Assembly (NCBI GenBank): GCA_947176325.1
Contig: CAMWQD010000103.1
Coordinates: 1-5,143 of the forward strand
DNA: 5,143 nt
Reading direction: 5' to 3'
Source: an uncultured Bacteroidales bacterium
GTDB lineage: Bacteria > Bacteroidota > Bacteroidia > Bacteroidales > P3
Made by a program: the position numbers and the translations under genes. Positions 1 through 5,143 of this stretch are shown piece after piece. A model generated the notes under the pieces. The model ran no database searches. It saw only the letters and a program-made list of their open reading frames with translations, and was not told where the DNA came from. Numbering within the stretch: the stretch's first letter is position 1; the number at the start of each line of letters is the position of its first letter.

Positions 1-182
1 TTCGCGGCGAGAACATCTATCTCCGTGGCTTCGGTAGTTTCATTATCAAACAAAGGGCCAAGAAAACCGGGCAAAACATCACCAAGAGAAAGAGCATCGT
101 GATCCCCGCCCACAAGATTCCGGCTTTCAAACCGGCCAAGCCCTTTAAGGAAGAAGTGAAGAAAAAATTAAAAGTTAGATAA
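1..182 (+). CDS. HU/IHF-family DNA-binding protein (C-terminal part; 5' end outside window)
   Basis: The open frame from base 3 gives about 59 residues, beginning RGENIYLRGFGSFIIKQRAK and ending in KLKVR before the TAA at 180-182. The pattern YLRGFGSF, then a basic arm, then IPAFKPAKPFKEEV is the hallmark of the second half of HU/IHF proteins: the beta-saddle, the DNA-embracing arms and the C-terminal helix. These proteins dimerise, bend DNA and help compact the nucleoid in the cytoplasm. About 35-40 N-terminal residues (the dimerisation helices) lie upstream of the window. At the arm tip, where E. coli HU has a proline that intercalates into DNA (RNP), this protein reads GQNITK. The lack of that proline agrees with my memory of HU-like proteins in Bacteroides. 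The gene is followed after one base by a tiny basic ORF, so the two are almost certainly co-transcribed. The family call is firm; which HU paralogue it is cannot be said. Confidence 0.93.
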   Translation, partial: RGENIYLRGFGSFIIKQRAKKTGQNITKRKSIVIPAHKIPAFKPAKPFKEEVKKKLKVR

Positions 183-183
183 G

Positions 184-273
184 ATGCCTAGCGGAAAGAA
201 ACGTAAAAGACATAAGATGGCGATGCACAAACGCAAAAAACGTTTGCGCAAGAATCGTCATAAGAACAAATAG
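184..273 (+). CDS. AURKAIP1/COX24-domain small basic protein (mS38/bS22-like ribosomal protein)
   Basis: This 29-residue ORF starts MPSGKKRKRHKM and ends RKNRHKNK before the TAG at 271-273. About 60 percent of residues are Lys or Arg, and with His the share is higher still. The core pattern KRxKMxxHKxKKxxRxxR matches the domain shared by mitochondrial mS38 (AURKAIP1, yeast Cox24) and the mycobacterial small-subunit protein bS22, which lies near the decoding centre. From memory, near-identical tiny proteins are annotated in many Bacteroides genomes. The expected role is therefore a structural small-subunit ribosomal protein; this is inference from similarity, not seen directly. The start codon is one base after the HU stop (TAA-G-ATG), which suggests translational coupling, and there is no Shine-Dalgarno. 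A strong terminator follows 27 bases downstream. Standard length cut-offs would miss the gene. Confidence 0.85.
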   Translation: MPSGKKRKRHKMAMHKRKKRLRKNRHKNK

Positions 274-299
274 TCCCTAGGATTATTTATATGGTCGGG

Positions 300-334
300 A
301 AAGAGGCCTGCACAGGTGCAGGCCTCTTTTTTTT
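300..334 (+). terminator. Rho-independent terminator of the HU / small-basic-protein unit
   Basis: Bases 300-312 pair perfectly with 317-329 (AAAGAGGCCTGCA against its complement) around the 4-base loop CAGG. The 13-bp stem is GC-rich in its upper part. It runs into an uninterrupted T-tract at 327-334. This is a textbook intrinsic terminator and it ends transcription arriving from the HU side. The opposite strand has only a short T run after the hairpin, so it probably works in one direction. Confidence 0.95.
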
Positions 335-361
335 GTAGTTTGGAAAATATTACTACATTTG
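332..361 (+). promoter_or_regulatory. Bacteroidetes-type promoter of the ABC-GntR operon
   Basis: TACATTTG at 354-361 matches the -7 consensus TAnnTTTG of the Bacteroidetes primary sigma factor. TTTG at 332-335 stands 18 bases upstream as a -33 element. The -33 element overlaps the end of the preceding terminator's T-tract, so the two transcription units are packed without spacer. Transcription should begin near 366-370, giving an A-rich leader of about 55-60 bases before the ATG at 425. A second TTTG (339-342) is too close to the -7 box to be the partner. Confidence 0.72.
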
Positions 362-369
362 CAGTATAC

Positions 370-395
370 TATTTCACTAATACAGTAGTGAAATA
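370..395 (+). promoter_or_regulatory. Inverted-repeat operator, probable GntR (YtrA-type) binding site
   Basis: The arms TATTTCACTA (370-379) and TAGTGAAATA (386-395) are perfect 10-bp inverted copies separated by ATACAG. The site lies at or just after the predicted transcription start, where a bound dimer would block initiation. It is not followed by a T-tract, so it is not a terminator. YtrA-subfamily GntR repressors typically bind palindromes with outer arms of this size, and a member of that family is encoded at 2113-2454 as the last gene of this operon. A separate 8-bp palindrome, AGTATACT (363-370), abuts the left arm. That the GntR protein binds here is inference. Confidence 0.72.
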
Positions 396-424
396 AAAGC
401 AAAACAATTAATACATATAGAATT

Positions 425-1321
425 ATGATTACAATCAAGAACATGAGTTTCCGCTACGGAAAGCACCGCATGGTGTTCGACCGCCTGAACATGGAAATGA
501 AAGCGGGCTATATCTACGGGCTCTTGGGTGAGAACGGCGTGGGCAAGACCACCCTGCTGCGTCTGTTGGCCGGCCTGCGTTTCCCCACCCAAGGAAGCGT
601 GGAAGTGCTGGGCTTCACCCCCTCCCAACGCCGCACCGAATTCTTGAGCGACCTCTATTATCTTCCCGAGGTGATTGACGTGGTGCCCCTGAGCATGAAC
701 GAATATGTGAAACGCTACGCCCCCTTCTACCCTCGTTTCGATTACGACAAGTTCAATTACTATTTGGAAGAGTGGAACATAGACCCCGCCCAAAAGTTGT
801 CGCAATCTTCGCACGGCCAACAGAAAAAGGCCATGATGAGTTTCGCCCTGGCCTGCAACACGCGGCTTCTGCTGCTCGACGAACCCACCAACGGCATGGA
901 CATTCCCTCCAAGGGCATCTTCCGCCGTCTTTTGGCGCAGGCCTCCGACGACGACAAATGTTTTGTGGTGTCTACCCATCAGGTGCGCGACTTGGAAAAT
1001 CTCATCGACCCTATCCTCATTCTCGAAAAGAATCAAGTGCTGCTCAACAACACCGTTGAGGAAATCACCAAGAAACTTTGGTTCGGGGTCAAGAGCGAGA
1101 AATCCGACCACGACCTCTATCGCGAGGAATGCATAGGGGGCTATGCGGTGGTGGACTACAACGACCGTCACGAAGAAAGTCATCTGAATATAGAGATGCT
1201 TTTCAACGCCGCCATTCAGAACAAATCGCTCTTCAAGCGGATGTTCATCGAGGAACAACAGGTTCCCCATTCGGACTTTTCCGAAGAGATGCGGCAGAAG
1301 CTCTACAAGGATCACGAATAA
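425..1321 (+). CDS. ABC transporter ATP-binding protein (YtrB-like, ABC-2 exporter type)
   Basis: This 298-residue cytoplasmic ATPase would power the permease encoded next. Walker A is G35-T43 (GENGVGKTT). Walker B is L148-E153 (LLLLDE) with the catalytic Glu E153, the D-loop is NGMD (156-159), and the switch histidine is H185 in STHQ. The Q-loop position reads YYLPE (78-82), so Glu82 stands where Gln is usual. The signature is SSHGQ (128-132) instead of LSGGQ, keeping Ser129 and Gly131. Both variants occur in drug- and peptide-type ABC-2 ATPases and need not mean loss of activity. Residues 190-298 form a C-terminal extension beyond the nucleotide-binding domain, as in the YtrB/CcmA-like group. 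The ATG at 425 follows an A/T-rich leader without a Shine-Dalgarno. The next gene starts 33 bases after the stop. The substrate is unknown; linkage to a YtrA-type repressor fits efflux or cell-envelope stress defence. Confidence 0.92.
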   Translation: MITIKNMSFRYGKHRMVFDRLNMEMKAGYIYGLLGENGVGKTTLLRLLAGLRFPTQGSVEVLGFTPSQRRTEFLSDLYYLPEVIDVVPLSMNEYVKRYAPFYPRFDYDKFNYYLEEWNIDPAQKLSQSSHGQQKKAMMSFALACNTRLLLLDEPTNGMDIPSKGIFRRLLAQASDDDKCFVVSTHQVRDLENLIDPILILEKNQVLLNNTVEEITKKLWFGVKSEKSDHDLYREECIGGYAVVDYNDRHEESHLNIEMLFNAAIQNKSLFKRMFIEEQQVPHSDFSEEMRQKLYKDHE

Positions 1322-1354
1322 AATCACGGAAGAAACTCCTTAAAAATCATCATT

Positions 1355-2101
1355 ATGAACAACATAATTTCTTTAAGACGTGTAGGTTTGTTGCTCTGCA
1401 ACGAATTCCGCAAAAACGGAAAGACCTATATTATATTCATCTCGATATTGGCCGGAATGTATATTCTGGCGGGAATCTTCGGCGGTATCGTCGGTCTGAA
1501 AAGCATAACCGGCACCCAATATATCGCGGCACTGACCGTCCTGTTGCCTTTCGTTATCTACAAGGATCTCTTCCACCCCGTGAAAGGATTGAACGCCACG
1601 CTTCTGCCGGCAAGCAACGAGGAAAAATATCTCACGGCCTTTTTGCAATGCGCGGTGATTTTTCCTTTGGGTATGATTTTTGGCTTTTGGTTGCTGACTG
1701 TGTTGAGTGCGCTTCTGACCGGTCATAATGACTTGATATGGAATGTAGGAATCCTTTTCGTGGATAGAAACAGCAGCTACGGTTCATTCAGCCTCGGCTT
1801 CTTCGATTCGTGGTTTTGGCAGATTGTGGCCTGTCAAAGTTTTTCTCTGTGGGCGGTGCATTTCTTCAAGACCAAGAAATTCTGGAGAGCCGTTCTGACG
1901 TGGTTCTGCATCTGTTTCGTGCTTCTGACTATCGGAAGCATCACCGCCTTCCGTATCATCATGTGGCAGAACGACGGCATGGGCTTTGACTTTGCCGGCA
2001 GCACACGGTTCGCGCATATTCTCCATATATTCTTCGCCATTCTCCTGCCTATCGGCTTTTGGGTATGGGGCTACCGCAAGATGAGGAAACAACAGTTTTA
2101 A
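1355..2101 (+). CDS. ABC transporter permease, six-helix membrane protein
   Basis: This 248-residue integral inner-membrane protein is the membrane partner of the ATPase just upstream. Hydrophobic segments lie at about 24-48, 55-70, 94-121, 153-171, 178-203 and 221-240, giving six likely helices. The ends are basic (RKNGK near residue 20 and YRKMRKQQ at the C-terminus), which fits cytoplasmic termini. The stretch LLPASNEEKYLTAFL (83-97), between helices 2 and 3, is typical of permeases that accompany YtrA/YtrB-type systems in Bacteroidetes. The later pattern QSFSLWAVHFFKTKKFW (161-177) also fits that group as I remember it. The protein lacks any periplasmic domain. It lies 33 bases after the ATPase gene and 11 bases before the GntR gene, so the three form one operon. 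As a half-size permease it would act as a dimer with two ATPase subunits. The transported substrate cannot be read from the sequence. Confidence 0.88.
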   Translation: MNNIISLRRVGLLLCNEFRKNGKTYIIFISILAGMYILAGIFGGIVGLKSITGTQYIAALTVLLPFVIYKDLFHPVKGLNATLLPASNEEKYLTAFLQCAVIFPLGMIFGFWLLTVLSALLTGHNDLIWNVGILFVDRNSSYGSFSLGFFDSWFWQIVACQSFSLWAVHFFKTKKFWRAVLTWFCICFVLLTIGSITAFRIIMWQNDGMGFDFAGSTRFAHILHIFFAILLPIGFWVWGYRKMRKQQF

Positions 2102-2112
2102 AAGTAAACATC

Positions 2113-2454
2113 ATGGAATTTAAATCAGATAAGGCCATTTACGAGCAGATTGCGGAATATGTCTGCGAAAAGGTATTGCGCGGGGAGTGGAAAGATGAGG
2201 AAAGGATGCCTTCCGTGCGCGAATTTGCCGTGAGCCTTACCGTCAATCCCAATACGGTGATGCGCGCCTACGAGCACTTGGAACGCCACGGAATCATCTA
2301 CAGCAAGCGGGGCATCGGCTTTTCGATAGGTGCGGACAGCCGGCAGAAAGCCGCCGTACTGATGCGCGAGGATTTCCTCAAGAGCGTTCCGGCTTTCGTT
2401 TCGCGCATGAAGCTGTTGGGCATCGATTTCAAGGACTTGGAGCGATATGCTTGA
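2113..2454 (+). CDS. GntR-family transcriptional regulator, YtrA subfamily
   Basis: This 113-residue protein has an N-terminal GntR winged helix (about residues 8-73). It shows KAIYEQIAEYV, the GEW turn, then MPSVREFAVSL, the recognition helix NPNTVMRAYEHLE (45-57), and a wing ending SKRGIGFSI. The short C-terminal tail (about 77-113, ending MKLLGIDFKDLERYA) matches the small dimerisation/effector region of YtrA-type members and is too small for a FadR or UTRA ligand domain. I chose the ATG at 2113 because the family begins just before the F-x-SDKAIY motif. The in-frame ATG at 2059 would lie inside the permease gene and add an unrelated extension. The gene starts 11 bases after the permease stop. 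It probably represses its own operon through the inverted repeat at 370-395. The inducing signal is unknown; for Firmicutes YtrA it is cell-wall antibiotic stress. Confidence 0.93.
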   Translation: MEFKSDKAIYEQIAEYVCEKVLRGEWKDEERMPSVREFAVSLTVNPNTVMRAYEHLERHGIIYSKRGIGFSIGADSRQKAAVLMREDFLKSVPAFVSRMKLLGIDFKDLERYA

Positions 2455-2469
2455 AAATAATAGAAATTT

Positions 2470-2499
2470 TCTGTCTTGCAAATTTTATTAATATATTTG
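2470..2499 (+). promoter_or_regulatory. Bacteroidetes-type promoter of the outer-membrane protein gene
   Basis: TATATTTG at 2492-2499 matches the TAnnTTTG -7 consensus. TCTG at 2470-2473, 18 bases upstream, is a three-of-four match to the -33 TTTG; the alternative CTTG at 2475-2478 is closer than usual. Transcription would start near 2504-2508, giving a leader of about 20 bases with an eight-T run (2507-2514) before the ATG at 2527. No convincing terminator separates it from the GntR stop, so read-through from the ABC operon is also possible. Confidence 0.6.
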
Positions 2500-2526
2500 T
2501 AAAAAGTTTTTTTTGAATTTTGAGGT

Positions 2527-5001
2527 ATGAAAAGATTTTGCAAGTATATGGAACGCCTGTTGCTTGCAGGCGTGCTGGCGATGGGAATGTTCTGCGGGGC
2601 GTTTGGCCAGACGGGAAAGATTGCGGGGAGCGTGCGCGAAGCGGAGAACGGAAAACCCATGCCCTTCGCCAACGTGGTGTTGGTGAAGGCATCCGACAGT
2701 TCGCAGGTGCTGGGGCTCGCCTCCAACGACAGCGGCGCGTTCCTCTTTAAACGCATTCCCACAGGCACCTATTTCGTGCAGGTATCGGTTTTGGGCTATC
2801 ACCCCAACAATTCCGAAATCTTTACGATAGATGCCGCCCATACCGACATATCGCTCAAACCGATAGCGCTCACCTCGCAGGCCGTGCAGCTCGATGCCGT
2901 GGTGGTGCGCGCCAAACGCCCCGTCATGGAGATGAAACCCGGAAAAATCACCATGAACGTATCGCAAAGCCTTGCCAGTCAAGCCGACAACGCTTTCGAA
3001 ATGCTCAAGAAATTTCCCGGCGTCACCATCGACAAAGACGACAATATCTCGCTCAACGGACGGGGCGGCGTATTGGTGCTTATCAACGACCGAGACCCGC
3101 ACTTGGGCGGGCAGAACCTCGCCAACTACCTGCGCGGCATGCCCGGCAACAACATCGAGAAAATCGAGGTGATGAACAATCCCTCTTCCAAATACGATGC
3201 CGAGGGAACGGGCGGCATCATCAACATCAAGACCGTGCGTAGCCAAGCTTCGGGCTTTTCGGGTTCGGTGACCGCAGGGGTCGGCTACGACAAACTCTTT
3301 GACGGCAACGGGGGCTTCGACCTCAACTACCGCCACGAGAAATTCACGGTCTATGCCAACGCCTCCGTCTATCAGTGGAAGAACGTCAATTATATATACA
3401 CCCGCACCGACTATGCCGACGGAAGCCTCTTGGAAACAAACGGCGCGGGAAACGAACGCAAGACCCCTGTATCGCTCAACCGCGGTTTCTCCATTTTCGG
3501 AGAGGGAGGCATCGACTACTACCCGACCAAACAGGATGTGCTGAGCCTAAGTTACAACGGGGACAGTTATTCCGGGGGAAACACTTTCGACAACTGTTTC
3601 AGTCGTTTCCACCCGCAGACCGACAGCAATTCGGTGCTGTATTCTTTCGGGCAGAAAGCGCAAACCAGTTGGTCGGGACAAAGCCACGACGCAAACCTGA
3701 ACTACGAACACACCTTCGACACGGTCTTCAACCGCAAGCTCACGCTCAACTTCGACTATCTGCGCAATCTTTCCTTTAAGGACGGAACCGTCACGGCTTC
3801 GTATTTCTCGGGAGATTTCGCCAACCCGCTCTACCACGAATCCTATTATAGCGCACAACCTTTCACGTCCAACATCTATACGTTCAAAGCCGACTACGAG
3901 CATCCTTTCTCCGACCGCACCACGCTCGAAGCCGGCCTCAAGTTCAGTTATGTGGACAACGACACCCGCAACACCTACCGGGACACGCTCGGCACCTTGC
4001 GCGACCACTTCCTCTACGACGAAATGATCGGCGCGGCCTATATCATGGTGAACCACACCTTCAAGACAAAGACTTCGCTACAGGTGGGGCTGCGTGCCGA
4101 ATACACACATACGAAGGGCAACAACGTGAGCATGGATTCGGTGACCCGCCGCGCCTACATCCGCCCCTTTCCCAATATCACCATCAGTCATCCCATCGAC
4201 CCGAAAAACACGCTGAGCCTGTCGTACCGCTACCGTCTGAGCCGTCCCGACTACGAAAGCCTCAATCCGTTCTTCGTGCGCAACTCCGCCACGAGCTACT
4301 ATTGCGGCAATCCCTATCTCAATCCGCAGTATTCGCACGACCTGTCGTTAAGCTATTCGTTCAACTATAAGTTTTTCGCCACAATAAGCTATCTGCATAC
4401 CGACGATGCCTACAGCCGCGTGTCTGTTTTCGAATCTATAAATCAAATCACTATGCCTGTGAATGTGGGCAAGCGCGACCAAGTGACGGCCAACCTCAGC
4501 ACCAACCTCACGTTTTTTAAGATTTGGAGGTTGATGGTGAATGTGGGCGGCAATTACGGGCGTTCGCAGACCACCTACGAGGGCAGGCCGGTGACAAGCA
4601 CGATTTTCGAGGGCAATTATTGGTTGAGCACCGAGGTGGACGCGCACAAGCAGGTGACTTTGTCTTTGTGGTCGTGGGGACAGATGCCGTCGAAGGAGGA
4701 ATTCAAGAGAAGATATGCCCAAGTGGGCGGCGGCGTGGGCATCAAGGCGTTTTTCTTCAACAAGACCCTCACGCTTTCGGCCAATGTGGACGGTTCGTTC
4801 CTGCCTTATATCAGCACCGCGTCCTATCCCGATGCTCGCGGCGGATATAACAGCGACTACAGCCATTATGACTGGAACCGCGTGCGGGGCAATCTGCGTA
4901 TCACCTATCGTTTCGGCAATAACAAGATGATGAACCGTGCGCCGAGGCAGAAGAGCGAGAACGAGGAGGCGTCGCGTATCAGCAGCGGGGGCGGGAAGTA
5001 G
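2527..5001 (+). CDS. TonB-receptor-like outer-membrane beta-barrel protein (CarboxypepD_reg + plug + OMP_b-brl_3)
   Basis: This 824-residue outer-membrane protein begins with a signal peptide: basic n-region, hydrophobic 11-24, likely cut after A25-F26-G27 before Q28. Residues about 31-110 form a carboxypeptidase-regulatory-like beta-sandwich (GSVREAENGKPMPFANVVL, then SGAFLFKRIPTGTYFVQVS). Residues about 125-240 are a plug-like domain with FPGVTID (163-169), NGRGGVLVLIND (177-188) and the hallmark NNPSSKYDAEGTGGIINIK (217-235). From about 240 to 798 there are alternating aromatic-rich strands ending in the beta-signal-like NLRITYRFG (789-797). A polar, charged tail of 26 residues follows, as often seen in the OMP_b-brl_3 group. 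Such proteins resemble TonB-dependent transporters, but many have no known substrate, and I see no clear TonB box. It is shorter than SusC-type receptors (about 1000 residues) and no SusD partner is next to it. The ligand is unknown. Confidence 0.9.
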   Translation: MKRFCKYMERLLLAGVLAMGMFCGAFGQTGKIAGSVREAENGKPMPFANVVLVKASDSSQVLGLASNDSGAFLFKRIPTGTYFVQVSVLGYHPNNSEIFTIDAAHTDISLKPIALTSQAVQLDAVVVRAKRPVMEMKPGKITMNVSQSLASQADNAFEMLKKFPGVTIDKDDNISLNGRGGVLVLINDRDPHLGGQNLANYLRGMPGNNIEKIEVMNNPSSKYDAEGTGGIINIKTVRSQASGFSGSVTAGVGYDKLFDGNGGFDLNYRHEKFTVYANASVYQWKNVNYIYTRTDYADGSLLETNGAGNERKTPVSLNRGFSIFGEGGIDYYPTKQDVLSLSYNGDSYSGGNTFDNCFSRFHPQTDSNSVLYSFGQKAQTSWSGQSHDANLNYEHTFDTVFNRKLTLNFDYLRNLSFKDGTVTASYFSGDFANPLYHESYYSAQPFTSNIYTFKADYEHPFSDRTTLEAGLKFSYVDNDTRNTYRDTLGTLRDHFLYDEMIGAAYIMVNHTFKTKTSLQVGLRAEYTHTKGNNVSMDSVTRRAYIRPFPNITISHPIDPKNTLSLSYRYRLSRPDYESLNPFFVRNSATSYYCGNPYLNPQYSHDLSLSYSFNYKFFATISYLHTDDAYSRVSVFESINQITMPVNVGKRDQVTANLSTNLTFFKIWRLMVNVGGNYGRSQTTYEGRPVTSTIFEGNYWLSTEVDAHKQVTLSLWSWGQMPSKEEFKRRYAQVGGGVGIKAFFFNKTLTLSANVDGSFLPYISTASYPDARGGYNSDYSHYDWNRVRGNLRITYRFGNNKMMNRAPRQKSENEEASRISSGGGK

Positions 5002-5011
5002 AAGATTGCTG

Positions 5012-5042
5012 TTGGCTCTGCTCTCGGCTTTTTGTACCTTTG
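5012..5042 (+). promoter_or_regulatory. Bacteroidetes-type promoter immediately before the last ORF
   Basis: TACCTTTG at 5035-5042 matches the TAnnTTTG -7 consensus. TTG at 5012-5014, 20 bases upstream, is a partial -33 element. The box ends six bases before the ATG at 5049, so the predicted transcription start falls on or next to the start codon. The 47-base gap after the outer-membrane protein gene shows no clear terminator hairpin. Confidence 0.62.
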
Positions 5043-5048
5043 TCCCTT

Positions 5049-5143
5049 ATGCGCAAGCGGGAAGTGATATATAAGGGACTTTTGGCGGTCGTGCTGGGTA
5101 TGGCGGCTCTGTGCTCGGCACACGGGCAGAGCGTCGACAGCAC
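5049..5143 (+). CDS. Secreted or exported protein, N-terminal fragment (3' end outside window)
   Basis: The frame from the ATG at 5049 stays open to the window edge and gives 32 residues, beginning MRKREVIYKGLLAVVLGM. This is a clear Sec signal peptide. It has a basic n-region (RKREVIYK), a hydrophobic core at 10-22 (GLLAVVLGMAALC) and a small-residue c-region. Cleavage is likely after A24-H25-G26, leaving Gln27 first, or after C22-S23-A24. The A-x-G before Gln pattern is the same as in the preceding outer-membrane protein. There is no lipobox with a correctly placed cysteine, so it is probably not a lipoprotein. The mature part visible (QSVDST) is too short to assign a family. It lies 47 bases after the barrel gene in the same direction, so a functional link to that protein is plausible but unproven. 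Confidence 0.75.
   Translation, partial: MRKREVIYKGLLAVVLGMAALCSAHGQSVDS

Noticed and set aside
377..1327. Long open frame on the minus strand (316 codons) opposite the ABC ATPase gene
   Set aside because: It runs across a gene with unmistakable Walker A, Walker B and H-loop motifs. The translation is low-complexity, rich in H, V, G and Q, as expected from an antisense shadow of GC-rich codons, and it shows no family motif.
1078..1728. Plus-strand open frame (216 codons) spanning the ATPase-permease junction
   Set aside because: It lies in another frame across the ends of two well-supported genes. Its Arg-rich translation has no domain pattern, while both overlapped frames match known families.
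2059..2112. Upstream in-frame ATG at 2059 as the GntR start
   Set aside because: It lies inside the permease gene and would add 18 residues unlike any GntR N-terminus. The family motif begins right after the ATG at 2113.
2453..2471. Possible terminator after the GntR gene (GAAAAT ... ATTTTC)
   Set aside because: The stem is only six A/T-rich pairs and has no T-tract directly after it. It is too weak to call, so the end of the ABC operon transcript remains unlocated.
2479..2499. CAAAT / ATTTG inverted repeat around the outer-membrane protein promoter as an operator
   Set aside because: The arms are only five pairs, the inner positions mismatch, and such repeats are expected by chance in AT-rich promoter DNA. 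It does not resemble the 370-395 site.
2522..2525. GAGG just before the ATG at 2527 as a Shine-Dalgarno
   Set aside because: Only one base separates it from the start codon, too close to work as a ribosome binding site, and Bacteroidetes generally do not rely on this element.
2488..3336. Minus-strand open frame (282 codons) opposite the start of the outer-membrane protein gene
   Set aside because: It overlaps the signal peptide, CarboxypepD-like and plug-domain coding of the real gene, crosses that gene's promoter, and has the same H/V/G-rich antisense character without a promoter of its own.
5015..5034. Terminator between the outer-membrane protein gene and the last ORF
   Set aside because: The run of T at 5029-5033 is not preceded by a stable inverted repeat; only a loose GGCTCTG/CTCGG similarity is visible.

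Overview
The window looks like chromosomal DNA of a Bacteroidota member, most likely Bacteroidales; the genus cannot be fixed from this piece. Four things point this way. Promoter-like sequences match the Bacteroidetes consensus TTTG / TAnnTTTG. Start codons lack a usefully spaced Shine-Dalgarno sequence and have A/T-rich leaders. An HU-like protein carries the Bacteroidetes-type arm tip. There is also a large outer-membrane protein with a carboxypeptidase-regulatory-like domain, a plug and a barrel. Coding DNA is moderately GC-rich and the gaps are AT-rich. All recognised genes are on the + strand.

Region 1 (1-334) is the end of one transcription unit. It holds the C-terminal part of an HU/IHF-family DNA-binding protein. 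One base after its stop comes a 29-residue, extremely basic protein of the AURKAIP1/COX24 (mS38/bS22-like) type. A strong intrinsic terminator closes the unit.

Region 2 (about 332-2454) is a compact three-gene operon: ABC ATPase, six-helix ABC permease, and a YtrA-type GntR repressor. A Bacteroidetes-type promoter begins in the T-tract of the preceding terminator. It is followed by a perfect 10-bp inverted repeat (arms 370-379 and 386-395), which is a good candidate operator for the GntR protein encoded at the operon's end. This suggests a self-repressed export or envelope-stress ABC system with an unknown ligand.

Region 3 (about 2470-5001) is an 824-residue TonB-receptor-like outer-membrane beta-barrel protein with its own apparent promoter. 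No copy of the operator is visible in front of it, so co-regulation with the ABC operon is possible by read-through only. Region 4 (5002-5143) holds a further TAnnTTTG promoter only six bases before the ATG of a secreted protein, which the window edge cuts off after its signal peptide.

Nothing here is clearly a new system. The points most worth a second look are the operator/repressor pairing, the tiny ribosomal-type protein, and the possibly leaderless last gene. No tRNA, rRNA, CRISPR array, insertion sequence or phage gene was seen.
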